From: Scalesia atractyloides
Lineage: Eukaryota; Streptophyta; Magnoliopsida; Asterales; Asteraceae
Direction: 5' to 3'
Assembly: GCA_947069175.1 (NCBI GenBank)
Contig: CAMTDV010000022.1
Coordinates: forward strand, 39,103,027 to 39,167,026
Length of the DNA stretch: 64,000 nucleotides
The notes beneath the pieces were generated by a model. That model was given only the letters and a program-made list of their open reading frames with translations. It did not search any database and was not told the DNA's origin. Below are positions 46,320 to 57,958 of this stretch, piece after piece (within the stretch, counting starts at the first letter, position 1; each line of letters starts with the position of its first letter). A program made the translations under genes and the position numbers.

Positions 46320-47165
46320 TTAAAATATCAGTAGGATATTAACTTATATGCCTGTTATGGTTTTAAAACGAAACTATGCCTCATAAGGGCATTTTTGGTA
46401 ATTTCATACCGTATAATAGAAACTTGAATATATTTTAAGTTTACCATCATAAGTTTTCTGGAAAAATATTTTATTTACGGGATAATATCAGTAGGATGTC
46501 AATTATATGTGTAAATTATCTTTTATGACCAAACTATGCACCAAAGGGGCATTGTGGTCATTTTACACATAGTTTATAAATTATTTGGGATTCTGAGTTT
46601 ATAACATGTACTTACTGTAAATATGTTTAAAAAAAGTTTTTAAATCAGTAGGTAACAAGTCTTGGTCCATTAGTATGGTTTAAAACCATACTATGCGGTT
46701 AAACGACGCTTATGTCGTAAAATGGCATCTTTATGTGATTTTTACGAAAACGGATGGTAAGATCAGATTAAAAAGTTTTAGATATTTTATTTAATATAAC
46801 ATATCAGTAGGTAAATGATTTACCTTGGAAAGATTTGATTAAAACGATTTTATAAATCACAAGGGCTAAATCCGTCATTTATCGACATAGTTTAAGGACC
46901 TGCTTGAAAACTCAGTTTATAACTTAGTTTAACATCCCAAATAATCCTAATTATAATATTACATCATTAGGAAACTCATTTTCAAGTTTATTATCATTAA
47001 AACCTTGATTTATGTAAAAATGGCATTTTGGTCAAAGATGACATAGTTATGGAACTTGTGCATAAACTTGGATTCTGATTATGATCATGTAATATAACCT
47101 CAGAGGGTTATGCTACTTAATATTATGATCATATTGCAACTTTAGATCAGTAGGTGACTAATCTA
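46320..47165. repeat. About 160-bp tandem repeat in the E 3' LTR
   Basis: ATCAGTAGG anchors recur at 46329, 46489, 46646, 46805, 46966 (CATTAGG) and 47147, spacing 157-181. Between anchors recurring pieces are TTTAAAAC, AAACTATGC, AAGGGCATTTTTGGTCA and TTTTACATAG. The units have diverged strongly from each other but the two LTRs match unit by unit. Confidence 0.8.
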
Positions 47166-47714
47166 ATCGGGTCAGAATTGAAAGTCAAAGCAGAAGTCAA
47201 ACTTCGCGACTTTCGGTTGCGAATCAGCCCTAGAACTGAAATTGACGAGCCGAACATGTTCTTACATGTTCTAATAATTATTACCAACTTGTTTAAGTGT
47301 CAAAACAGATTTCATAACATATATAAGATCATTTTATGATTTTTCTGAAAAATGGCCTGTTTGACTTTTTAATACCATAACTTTGACCCGTCAATTGGTC
47401 TAGCAAACGTGATCTTTAGGAGGTGCCCTTTATAGGAAATAACACCTACCCTATTACGATCACTTAGCCATGTTCATTTCGAACAATGGCTGGACCATAA
47501 TGGTCTTAACCGAAAGTCAAAGCGTTTTCCGTAAAATGCTTGACTTTTGGCTATAAAAGCGTATAAACAAAATGAAAGAGCAAGGAACACTTACAAGAGG
47601 TTCCTACAATGCAAGAGAACTAAGTTGGATGCTCCTTTCAGCTCGGAACTTCCAGAGGAGGGAGAAGAGTTATGTTTTAGAAAGGTATAAGTTGGAATGA
47701 AGCACTTGAACACC

Positions 47715-47722
47715 TATTTATA
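47715..47722 (-). promoter_or_regulatory. TATA box of the E 3' LTR
   Basis: Minus strand ACTATAAATAGG, a near-ideal plant TATA box. The same site in the 5' LTR is at 57959-57966. U3 would be about 740 bp. Confidence 0.65.
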
Positions 47723-48089
47723 GTTGGAGAACTCAAAGGAGGTGAAGCCAGGTGTTTAAGGGTGTAAGAAGAAGCTTACAAGTGTCCTAAAACGTGGCAT
47801 AGTAGTTTAGAGAAGCCATGGTTTCGGATTAATGGTTTTGCCATTTTTGCTTGGCTGCCAAACAATTTTCTACGTCAGAGCTGTTATCGCGCCTCGCAAG
47901 AGACCCAGGCCTGGTCTCTCATGGCCCGCGACCGCCCTGCGGCCATTTTCAAATTTTGACACTTTGGCCCCTTGACTTTATAAAGCTTATAAAAACCTTT
48001 TTAAACACCTGTTTTGCACTTTTAGCCCTCCGTAGCCAAAGTTGGCATACCCGGTATTATGCCCAAACATTGTCGAGCTCTCGGTTCGT

Positions 48090-48370
48090 TAAAAGATCAC
48101 TCAGAGGTATAAATTAACATGTTGACACTTTTAGTCCCTCCATTATCAAACTTTCACATATTTACAAAATTGAGCTCTCTCGTCCAACAAATGGCACGTA
48201 TGAGAGTTTAGGATTTCACAAAGGATCACTCAGAGGCTTATGATAAGCATGTTGATCCCGATGTCACTCAGAGGCTAGGCATGTTGACATATCAGTCACT
48301 TAGAGGCCAAATTTCAAGCATGTTGACATTGGATCGTCACTCAGAGGCTCAGATTGAGCATGTTGACACC
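48090..48370. repeat. CACTCAGAGG...CATGTTGAC array in the E 3' LTR (U3)
   Basis: Five units, TCACTCAGAGGCT then 6-16 variable bases then GCATGTTGAC, start near 48092, 48223, 48263, 48293 and 48333. They lie in U3, upstream of the TATA box on the minus strand, where enhancers sit. Confidence 0.82.
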
Positions 48371-48458
48371 TTTAGTCCTTATTGGTCTTTATCAGACTAT
48401 ATTTGAAATACAACACGTGTCACTATATTATTTGACACGATTTTTACAGGGTGTTACA

Positions 48459-48471
48459 TCCTCACCCCCTT
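48459..48471 (-). promoter_or_regulatory. Polypurine tract of element E
   Basis: Minus strand AAGGGGGTGAGGA directly before the LTR start TGTAACACC. Confidence 0.8.
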
Positions 48472-48493
48472 AAAAGAAATCTCGACCTCGAGA

Positions 48494-49100
48494 TTTTATT
48501 CAAAAAGATGGGGGTACTTTTGTCGCATAGTGGACTCAACCTCCCATGTATACTCAGGACCTCTAAAAGCCTCCCACTTAACCTTTACTATAGGTATCAT
48601 CTTTCTCTGGAGCTTCTTAGCCTGTCGATCCTCGATCGAAATTGGTTTCTCTACGAACCTCAGGTTTTCATCAATTTGCACCTCATTGCGCGGCATTGCT
48701 AGCGACTCATCGGCTAGACATTTCTTAAGATTAGATATGTGGAATACATCATGGATTCCACTAAGCTCCTCTGGCAATCTGAGCTTATAAGCTACAGTGC
48801 CGACACATTCAACTATCTCAAATGGTCCAATATATCTTGGGCTCAACTTGCCCTTCTTTCTAAAACGCATCACACCATTCCAGGGTGATACCTTTAGCAT
48901 GACCTTGTCCCCTATTTGGAACTTAAGAGGTTTACGCCTATTGTCAGCATAGCTTTTCTGCCTATCCCTGGCAGCTTTCAGATGATCACGGATTTGCATA
49001 ATATTTTCCATGGTCTTCAGGACAATCTCAGGTCCTGATAGTTGGGCTTCCCCAATTTCTGCCCAACATACGGGCGTTCTAAATTTTCACCCATACAAGG
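48494..49100 (-). pseudogene. Integrase C-terminus and chromodomain of element E
   Basis: The 171-aa open stretch from 49011 has KAARDRQKSYADNRRKPLKF, DKVMLKVSPWNGVMRF, the GPF/Y-like LSPRYIGPFEIVECVG, HDVFHISNLKKCLADES and a chromodomain-like IVKVKWEAFRGPEYTWEVES, ending PHLFE with TAA. This part is undamaged. The stretch just upstream (49100-49012) has a stop (GRKF at the usual ALYGRKCR position is altered). Confidence 0.88.
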
Positions 49101-49830
49101 CCTCAAAAGGAGCAGCCTTGATGCTTGTATGATAACTGTTATTGTAGGAGAATTCTATTAGGGGTAAGTGGTCGTTCCAACTTCCACCTAAATCAATCAC
49201 ACATGCCCTAAGCATGTCTTCCAGTGTTTGGATAGTACGCTCACTTTGACCATCAGTATGTGGATGGTAAGCGTACTAAAATTTAATCGTGTGCCTAAGG
49301 ATTGTTGGAAACTTTTCCAAAAGTGAGATGTGTATCTAGTATCTCTATCGGATACAATAGCACCTGGCACACCGTGTAGGGATACTATCTTGTCCACATA
49401 CAACTTAGCCAATTTATATGAATTATACGTTTCTTTTATTGGCAAGAAGTGTGCTGACTTGGTCAGCCTATCCACTATGACCCAAATAGTGTCATTACCA
49501 CTTTTGGTCTTAGGTAACTTGGTAATCAAATCCATCTCTACCATTCGCCATTTCCAAGTGGGAATTTCAAGTTGTTGAACGCCTGACGGTTTCTGATGTT
49601 TGGCTTTAACTTGCGATCACGTCAGATATTTGGCTACATGAGTGGCTATGGATTTCTTCAAATCCATCCACCAATAATTCTTCTTCAAGTCTTGATACAT
49701 CTTGTCACCACCCGAGTGAACAGAGTATCTTGAACTATGTGCTTCTTGGAGGATTAGATCTCTAAGTCCTCCAAAGATTGGAACCCAAATTCTATCATTA
49801 AATCTTAGGATTCCATCATTTCCAGGCATT
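49101..49830 (-). pseudogene. Integrase zinc-binding and catalytic core of element E
   Basis: The zinc region (49829-49617) has LILQEAHSSRYSVHSGGDKM and NYWWMDLKKSIATHVAKYLT, then TGA where the CxxC should begin. The core (49544-49197) has MDLITKLPKTKSGNDTIWVI and GAIVSDRDTRYTS, giving both Asp. A frameshift near 49270 displaces the HPHTDGQSE region with the Glu. Confidence 0.87.
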
Positions 49831-49849
49831 AATTGATCAACAGTTCCAC

Positions 49850-50380
49850 CTAATCCCTCATTAGAATATTAGCCTCTAATAGGGCTTGTTTCTGCGCGTC
49901 TAGTAGCTTTTCACTCAAGCTATTTCTGAGCTCCATGCTCTTAGCGTTTATCCTTATAGGTTTAACATTTTCCTTGCGACTTAAGGCATTAGCAACTACA
50001 TTTGCCTTGCCTGGATGGTAGCGAATCTCACAATCATAATCATTAAGAGTTTCCATCCAATGGCGTTGTCGCATGTTCAATTCCTTCTGATTGAACATAT
50101 GCTGGAGTTTTTATGGTCTGTGTATATAACACACTTTGTGCCATACAAGTAATGTCTCCATAGTTTTAGTGCAAATACAACGGCACCCAATTCCAAATCG
50201 TGGGTGGTGTAATTCTTTTCATGCACCTTTAATTATCGCGATGCATAGACAATTACCTTGCCATTTTGCATTAACACACAGCCCATACCGGTGTGTGATG
50301 CATCACAATAAACAACAAAATTGTCAATACCCTCAAGTAGAGATAACACAGGAGCGTTGCTCAACTTGTGTTTAAGAATC
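49850..50380 (-). pseudogene. RNase H of element E
   Basis: NFVVYCDASHTGMGCVLMQNG, a stop near 50233 (YASR*LKVHEKNY), THDLELGAVVFALKLW and KCVIYTDHK followed by a frameshift near 50105. The open end is QKELNMRQRHWMETLNDYDC and HPGKANVVANALSRKE (50098-49850). Active-site acids are present. Confidence 0.85.
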
Positions 50381-51245
50381 TCAAAAGATTCTTGTTGCTT
50401 TGGAAACCCAATTATACTTAATATTCTTACGGGTCAAGGAAGTTAAAGGAGTGGCTATTCTTGAAAAGTTCTCAATGAACCTCCTATAGTAACCAGCCAA
50501 TCCCAAGAAACTACAAACCTCCGTTGGGGTCTTGGGCACTTTCCAATTCATTATGGCCTCAATTTTGGCAGGATCCACTTGGATACCACGCTCACTTACC
50601 ATGTGTCCAAGAAATTAGACTTCTCTAAGCCAAAATTCACATTTAGAGAATTTTGCATAAAGTTTCTCCTGCCTTAATAATTCTAGGACGCACTGAAGAT
50701 GTTTTCTCGTGATCAGCTTGATTACGAGAATAAGTAAGTATGTCGTCTATGAAGACAATGACAAACTTATCTTGAAATGGCTTGCATACTCTATTCATGA
50801 GATCGATGAACGCTGCTGATGCATTTGTGAGCTCAAAAGGCATCACTAAGAATTCAAAATGACCATAGCGGGTCCTGAAGGCTGTCTTAGGAACATCTTC
50901 ACTTCTAACCTTCAGTTGATGATATCTTGATATCAAATCTATCTTAGAAAAGTAACTAGCCCCTTGAAGTTGGTCAAATAAATCATCTATCCTGAGGAGA
51001 GGATATCTATTCTTTATTGTTAGCTTGTTCAGCTCCCGGTAGTCGATGCACATTCGCATCGAACCGTCTTTCTTTTTAATGAAGAGGATTGGAGCTCCCC
51101 AAGGCGAGGAACTAGGCTGAATAAAGCCTTTCTCCAAAAGTTCATCGAGTTGTGTCCTTAATTCCTTCATTTCAGTAGGTGCTAGCCAATATGGAGCTCT
51201 AGCTACGGGTGCTGCCCCAGGTATGATATCTATTATGAATTCCAC
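50381..51245 (-). pseudogene. Reverse transcriptase of element E
   Basis: A 200-aa open stretch (51245-50643) starts EFIIDIIPGAAPVARAPYWL and includes PWGAPILFIKKKDGSMRMCI, DYRELNKLTIKNRYPLLRID, FSKIDLISRYHQL (the usual LRSGYHQ is altered) and the catalytic VFIDDILTYSRN. It then goes out of frame near 50700. The connection segment at 50602-50381 holds ERGIQVDPAKIEA and SFLGLAGYYRRFIENFSRIA. Confidence 0.9.
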
Positions 51246-51850
51246 TTGCCTATCTGGAGGTAGGCCTGGTAATTCTTCAGGGAAACATCGGAATACTCCG
51301 AGATAGTTGGTTGATCTTCAAGGTTCGGCTTTGGTTCATTTATGGTAACTTGTGCCATGTAAATGACACAGCCTCTTCTCAAACACTTGGATGCTTTAAA
51401 TAACGAAACCTTGTCCGGCAATCCATAGTGTGAGTCTCCAGGGATGGTGATCATTTCACCAGATGGGGTTTTGATTTCGATGAGCTTTTTATCACAGGCA
51501 ATGCGGGCTTGGTTATGAGATAACCAATCCATGCCTAAGACAACATCGAACCCTGCCAATTTTATTGGCAAAAGAGAGATAGGGATGGAATGATTCTTAA
51601 TGAATATAGAGCATCCGTCAAGAATGGAAGAAGCAATTTCTAAGGTTCCATCGGCGAGTTCTATCTCATAATTTTTTTCTAGAGTTCTTATGGGTAAGTT
51701 TCATAGTTTACTAAACTTATGGTCAACGAATGATTTATCTGCACCTGAATCAAAAAGAATTCTAGCGTAGATATTGTTAATGGGGAATGTACCTGTTATG
51801 ACGTTGTTGTCATTAACGGCCTCCCTGACATTCCTTTGAAAGGCACGGGC
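51233..51850 (-). pseudogene. Protease of element E (active-site motif intact)
   Basis: NVITGTFPINNIYARILFDSGADKSF-type sequence at about 51810-51725 keeps the DSGA catalytic motif. After a stop near 51700 come LPIKLAGFDVVLGMDWLSHN and ITIPGDSHYGLP (51571-51233), ending in the linker to RT with a frameshift near 51280. Unlike A, C and F, the protease core itself is not mutated. Confidence 0.83.
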
Positions 51851-52957
51851 ATTTCCGTTCTTGGCCTCTCCAGGCTTTGCCTCATTAGTTTTGGGTTTCT
51901 TGGGGCAATTGTACGTTATATGCCCTTTTTGTTGTAGTTATAGCAAACTCATCCTTGAGATCCTTGCAATCTAAGGTCTTATGCCCTTTTCTCTTGCAGA
52001 TACCACAAGGTTTGATTTGTGGATTTATACTACATTGTCTCAGTGCCTATATTTACAATTCTTGCATAAGGTTTGTCACTAAACACGTGTTGGTTCTTCT
52101 TGAACCCGAAATTTCCTTTCTTCTTAAATCCTTGGGAGTTATTATCCTCCCGTTTCCTCTTTCCGTCAGTTTTAGTCCTAATTGATTTTTGTCTTACCAG
52201 ATATAGGTATTAGCCTGTGTAGCCTTTACCATGACCTTTATCTCGGGCGCCAACCCATTTATGAAACGCCAATGCGTTTGGATTCATGGGTGATCAAATA
52301 GGATACTAACCTAGATAGGGAGTTGAAATCGGAGACGTACTTCCGACAGTCTAGGTTTTTCATTGACAGAGACAAGAAGTCTGTCTCTAGCTTCTCTACC
52401 TCATGGGTTGGGCAGTAAGTTTCTTTTACCAAATCAACAAACTTGGACCATCCCAAGTTGTACCTTACCTGTTGATTGAATCATGGCTTTCCACCATATT
52501 AGGGCGTCGCCCTTGAAGGATTGTGATACATACTTGACCACATCCTTATCAGCACAATTGCTGATATCTACAATCGTTTCAATCTCATCAAGCCCTTTAG
52601 GGCTTCTACCGCTCCTTTCTCCCCATTAAAGTCTCGGGGCTTGCATGAGACTAAATACTTATAAGTACATTCGTCCTTAATAGAACGGGACTTTTCAGTA
52701 AGATTTATTTTCTTTGGTTCACCTTTCGCATTTGAAGAGTGAACAGAGCTCTCCCTATGACCTGAAGATGGTGGAATAGATAGAAGTCTAGAGCGAGTGG
52801 CACTCGGCTCTCTTAGCTTTTCTATGGCCTTACTCATGGCCCTTTCCGCAGCCGCATCAATGCGAGCTTGAAAATTTTCATCATCTATATTTTTGTTTTT
52901 AGTTTTATTAGATTCAACATTTCTGTGGCTACTTTGTACTTCGTTTGAGTTAGCCAT
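51851..52957 (-). pseudogene. gag: gag of element E
   Basis: The ATG at 52957 starts MANSNEVQSSHRN, a charged N-terminus with an amphipathic ARIDAAAERAMSKAIEKL stretch. CTYKYLVSCKPRDFNGEKGA follows without the intron-like gap seen in A and C. After a frameshift the capsid core appears at 52456-52259 (WSKFVDLVKETYCPTHEVEK, YVSDFNSLSRLVSYL). The nucleocapsid region (52200-51900) is degraded; one knuckle reads CYNYNKKGH with the second Cys changed to Tyr. Confidence 0.82.
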
Positions 52958-54204
52958 CTTTTAGTCTTGGTTTCTATATACCAATAAGACTTCATTTAGC
53001 CATGGTGTATTAACCATATCGGCTTTCAATATTGGATATATCAATCCATTGCCTATTCTAGTGTGAATAATATCACAACTCTTAGGCTTAACATATCTAT
53101 ATTTAGCCTAGGTCTTAATAGGACCATCATAGGCAAATTACAATTTAGACATAGTCCATATATGATTGGACAGTGGATCGCAATGTCACAACTGTCATTT
53201 TCATCATTGACAATTAAATAGCTCATAGGCTTGTCCCTAATGGACATAATAATTGGGCGCATTGGCCAGTCATATTGGTCATAATGTATATATGGCATAT
53301 CAGCCTGTCGCATTAGACAATTAATTGGACACATTGGCCTACATCATGTCAAAATGATATGGCATATTAGCCTGTCCCGTTGGATAATTAATTGGGCACA
53401 TTGGCATACATCATATCAGATGTACATGGCATATCAGCCTGTCCCGTTGGACAATTAATTGGGCACATTGGCCTACATCATATCAGATGTACATGGCATA
53501 TCAGCCTGTCCCGTTGGACAATTAATTGGGCACATTGGCCTACATCATATCAGATGTCTATGGCATATCAGCCTGTCCTGTTGGACAATTAATTTGGCAC
53601 ATTGGCCTGATGGCTAGTCTGGTTCCTCAGCCACACTATCAAGAATATGAACATTTCTTAATGTTATATAAGAGTACCTTAATAATTGATTAATGGTCCC
53701 GGTCACCTTCGACCTTAACGACCTTGGAGGTTTGGACCTAGTCCTTTACTCCTGGATAGAAGGATAACTTCCCTTAACTATCCTGATAGAAGACCCCTTC
53801 GTACTTAACTATCACTTCTTGGCTAATGTGTGGTCTGTGCCACTTGGCATAATCAATCTATTAAGGTCTTTTGGAATTATATAGCGGAGAATAAATTCGA
53901 GTAAAATCGAGGCGCTCGTTTTCAAGAGGATGAATTACATATATATATAATTCCAAAAGTAATTCATTAAATTTCCATATGAAATTACAATACTAGAAAG
54001 ATAAAATAAACTTGTCCATGCAAGGACTTAAAGAAATAAAATGTCCACTCAGGGACTAAAGAAACAACAATGTCCTTGCAGGGACTACATATTATTAGAA
54101 GAGACTTCACTCGTCCTTCTTTCCTTGACCAACTTGGAGAGTTTCTTGAAGAATTTATTCATCTTCTTCTCCGTTTTCTCCGCCTGTTGCTTCATTAATG
54201 GCCT
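52958..54204 (-). other. Spacer between pre-gag ORF and gag of element E
   Basis: About 1.25 kb without an open gag-like frame. It contains the 67-bp minisatellite. A second short repeat lies near 54010-54085: GTCC-(A/T)TGCAGGGACT-like segments occur three times (CATGCAAGGACTTAAAG, CACTCAGGGACTAAAG, CTTGCAGGGACTAC). Confidence 0.6.
53226..53612. repeat. 67-bp minisatellite in element E
   Basis: TGGCATATCAGCCTGTC anchors are at 53293, 53360, 53427, 53494 and 53561, exactly 67 bp apart, with a degenerate first unit from 53226. The units 53427-53493 and 53494-53560 are almost identical. The period is not a multiple of three, so open frames across it are artefacts. Confidence 0.93.
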
Positions 54205-55158
54205 CTAGTGGTGGCGAGGTTGTGGTTGTGGCATAACCGGATACTGGTACCCATAAGTTGGATATCCAGTCGGTGGATAAGCAGGAGGGAAAGGAGACGG
54301 GTAAATTGCATTGTGCATAACCACCTGCATGTAGGGGTCTTGCGACCATGCTTGATAGTCTACCGGTGTAGACGAGTTAAAAGGATCATATCCAGATGTG
54401 TCTGGATATGTGGGAATTGGGTTAGTATAACCCGTTGGTGGTGGTTGAACAGCAGGTGTTGGTGTTGGTTCCACTATAGGTGGAACATTAGAGGGTCCAC
54501 CCATTTGTGGGTCCTCTTGTATTATGGGGTAGGAGTTGGGTAAAGGTGGTAGCAATCCCGACCTTTGTCCGGCACGTACCGACATACGTGTTGCACGCTT
54601 CCTCCTTGGTGGTTCAGGTGGTGGTTGAGGTTGGTCCACCGGTTCCATGTGGACATCTTCTTGAACAGGAGGTGGTTGAGAGTGATGGGAAGGTGTGTGC
54701 AAAGGTGAATTGGTTCCCGTATTGGTCCCACTCATTAGGACCTTGGTAAGGCAATCCGGCATATGAGTTTGAATCGCTCGAAATTTCAATGGGATGCACA
54801 TTTGATCCCGACGGCGGCATCTCCGGGTCGGAGTCCTCGTCCATAGGGTGTGGTTTGTCCAACTGATTTTGATCGGCTGGAGGCGTGTTAAGATAATGGT
54901 TGGGGTTAAATTCTTCATGGTAGAGTGGTGAGAATGGGAATGGTGAGAATGGTAGGAGTGGTGTGAGTGGTAAGAATTTTGGGAATGTGAGGGCGAGTGT
55001 CTATTGGAGACGGAACGTCTCACTGGTTGCCATGGAGACGAATCTCCTTATTCTTGGTATGCATCAGAATTATGAGGTTGAGGAGGAATACGCCCCGATG
55101 GTCCTCCCCTCATTGGACCTTTTCCTCGTCCACTTTGTCCTCGTACACGTGGCGGCAT
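54205..55158 (-). pseudogene. Pre-gag proline/histidine-rich ORF of element E
   Basis: The ATG at 55158 starts MPPRVRGQSGRGKGPMRGGP, a basic Arg/Gly-rich N-terminus. After one TAA (55050-55048) the same frame stays open to 54205: a Ser/His-rich run (YHSHHSYHSHHSHSHHS), then Pro-rich sequence (QPPPVQEDV, QPQPPPEPPRRKRATRM, PTPAVQPPPTGYTNP, PPAYPPTGYPTYGYQ). About 317 codons, no capsid, zinc-knuckle or enzyme motif. It sits about 155 bp after the primer-binding site and 1.25 kb before gag. It shows no clear sequence similarity to the C/A pre-gag ORF but has the same position and composition. Function unknown. Confidence 0.65.
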
Positions 55159-55312
55159 TTTCCTGTTAAGATTCAATTCAAAAACAATACTAATAACTTA
55201 ATAATAAAACGAGTAATCCTAGGTAAATGCCTAGACTCGGAAGTCTAAGGAATATGCTCGTGTAAGTTTGAGACTAAGCACAAAAGGCTAGTGTTTAATT
55301 CTCTCAAATGTT
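55159..55312 (-). other. Leader of element E
   Basis: Short untranslated stretch between primer-binding site and the pre-gag ORF; nothing else recognised. Confidence 0.6.
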
Positions 55313-55325
55313 GGATCTGATACCA
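55313..55325 (-). promoter_or_regulatory. Primer-binding site of element E
   Basis: Minus strand TGGTATCAGATCC, four bases after the LTR end GTGTGACA. It matches the tRNA-Met-type site TGGTATCAGAGC in its first ten bases. Confidence 0.8.
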
Positions 55326-56564
55326 ACCCTGTCACACCCCGGATTTCGAACCCCGAAATCCAAACACTGGTGGGCCTGGGTGGGGAATATCGTGACAACA
55401 GTTGATAACATCATAGTCAATTAAACACGTCACAGCGGAAGTCTTGGAGTAAAATTACTATTACATACCTAATGTTCGAAAATACAAAATAATATACAAG
55501 CTTGTAATAGAAGATCCACAGGCGGATCATAAATTGTACAAGGAAAGAATATAAAACAGACTTTGGGCAGATTTAGGATTTGCAAGATCCTCTATCACTA
55601 CCGAGCACTTCTGGCCTATTTTTGTATTGTACCTGCATATTAGTCTTTTGAAAATACGTCAGCTTTCGCTGGTAAATACACCCAACTGACTCATTTTGAA
55701 AACATTTCAAAAATGTTTTAGGTGCGTATCAGCACAAAAATATTTTTATAACTTGGGTTAATTGACCGTCCAACCTTGTTAATAGATATACATGTTTGTC
55801 ATACATACGAGGCTTTGCACGAAAACCAATACATAATTAACGTATACACCACTTTGGAATCATGAATGAGTCAATTCCTCCCAACCTTGTGGAAATGCAT
55901 AATTGAGCGTCTATCGGGTTTATGCCTAAACCGCGCTAAGGTCGTGGCCATTTCGATTGTAATGAGCCGAGGATATCCAGGACACGGTAGTTAACCCGGA
56001 TGTTTAAATTATCAAACAAAACTAATTAAAACAGAATATGCGGATTTCTATTCCGAACCGGGATTCGATTAATCCCATCTTCGACCAAGCGGTAATAATT
56101 AACCGTAACCCAAGCCCTATAGAGGAAATAAGTGGAGAGTATTTACCTGAGCTAGTCTTCTTTAATTTTTAATAACTCACCCGTTCACAAAAAGGACTAA
56201 GTGCAGATAGCATTTACCGGCAAGTTTCTAGTCTGGATTATGACATAAACTAACCAATTAAATACTAACGGTCTTATTTAAGTCATAGAGTTAGACCGAC
56301 TAGCGTACTTGATCAAAACATATGACACTAAATTAAACGATGATTGGATAGAATGTATTTTAATCCCAACAAGTACCTTGACTTGTTTAATATGGGTAAA
56401 CTATTAACATTCTGGATTTTGAGACTTAAATGACAAGGTTAAACCCGTTTCGGTTAATTTCCGTAAAATAGTTACATATACGTAACCATGCACATATTAG
56501 CGATATCGGGTAACCGGATAAGTCATGGACAAGTTCTATATGCCATTATACTTTAAATAAGTTA

Positions 56565-57400
56565 AAATATCAATAGGATATGAACTTACATGCCCGCTAT
56601 GGTTTTAAAATGAAACTATGCCTCATAAGGGCATTTTTGGTAATTTCATACCGTATAAAAGAAACTTGAATATATTTTAAGTTTACCATCATAAGTATTC
56701 TGGAAAAATATGTTACTTATGATATAATATCAGTAGGATGTCAATTATATGTGTAAATTATCTTTTATGACTAAACTATGCACCAAAGGGCCATTTTGGT
56801 CATTTTACACATAGTTTATAAATTATTTGGGATTCTGAGTTTATAACATGTACCTACTATAAATATGTTTAAAATAAGTTTTAAAATCAGTAGCTAACAA
56901 GTCTTGGTCCATTAATATGGTTTAAAACCATACTGTGCGCTTAAACGGCGCTTATGTCGTAAAATGGCGTCTTTATGAGATTTTTACGAAAACGGACGTT
57001 AAGATCAGATTAAAATGTTTTAGATATGTTATTTAATATAACATATCAGTAGGTAAATGATTACCTTGGAAAGATTTGATTGAAACCATTTTATAAATCA
57101 CAAGGGCTAAATCTGTCATTTGTCAACATAGTTTAAGGACCTGCTTGAAAACTCAGTTTATAACTTGGTTTAACATCCCAAATAATCCTTCTTATAATAT
57201 TACATCAGTAGGAAAGTCATTTTCTAGTTTATTATCATTAAAACCTTGATTTAGTAAAAAAAGGCATTTTGGTCAAAGATGGCATAGTTATGGAACTTGT
57301 GCATAAACTTGGATTCTGATTATGATCATGTAATATAACTTCAGAGGGTTATGCTACTTAATATTATGATCATATTGCAACTTTAGACCAGTAGGTAACT
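56565..57400. repeat. About 160-bp tandem repeat in the E 5' LTR
   Basis: CAGTAGG-type anchors at about 56572 (CAATAGG), 56731, 56887, 57046, 57206 and 57389, spacing 156-183. They match the units of the other LTR one to one. Confidence 0.8.
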
Positions 57401-57958
57401 AATCTAAATCGGGTCAGAATCGAAAGTCAAAGAAGAAGTCAAACTTCACGACTTTCGGTTGCAAACCGACCCTAGAACTGAAATTGACGAGCCGAACATG
57501 TTCTTACATGTTCTAATAATTATTACCATCTAGTTTAAGTGTCAAAACAGGTTTCATAACATATATAAGATCAATTTATAATTTTTCTGAAAAATGGGTT
57601 GTTTGACTTTTTAATATCATAACTTTTGACCCGTCAATTGGTCTAGCAAACGTGATCTTCAGGAGGTGCCCTTCATAGGGATTAACACCTACCTTATTAT
57701 GATCACTTAGCCATGTTCATTTCGAACAATGGCTGGACCATAATGGTCTTAACCGAAAGTCAAATCGTTTTTACGAAAACGCTTGACTTTTGGCTATAAA
57801 AGCCTATAAACAAAAATGCAAGAGCAAGGAACACTTACAAGAGGTTCCTACAATGCAAGAGAACTAAGTTGGATGCTCCTTTCAGCTAGGAACTTCCAGA
57901 GGAGGGAGAAGAGTTATGTTTTAGAAAGGTGCAAGTTGGAATGAAGCACTTGAACACC

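Larger units (their letters stand above)
45093..48458 (-). repeat. 3' LTR of element E (3366 bp)
   Basis: TGTCAAACCC to GGTGTTACA. Inside are six diverged copies of a roughly 160-bp repeat (46320-47160), a TATA box at 47715, a decayed GC-rich hairpin (47893-47923) and five CACTCAGAGG...GTTGAC units (48090-48365). The ORF at 47851-48117 is antisense LTR sequence also present in the other LTR. Confidence 0.92.

Noticed and set aside
53392..53592. 66-codon ORF with internal peptide repeats
   Set aside because: Translation of the 67-bp minisatellite; the period is not a multiple of three.
54208..54749. Plus-strand ORFs of 80-111 codons
   Set aside because: Antisense shadows of the pre-gag ORF of element E.
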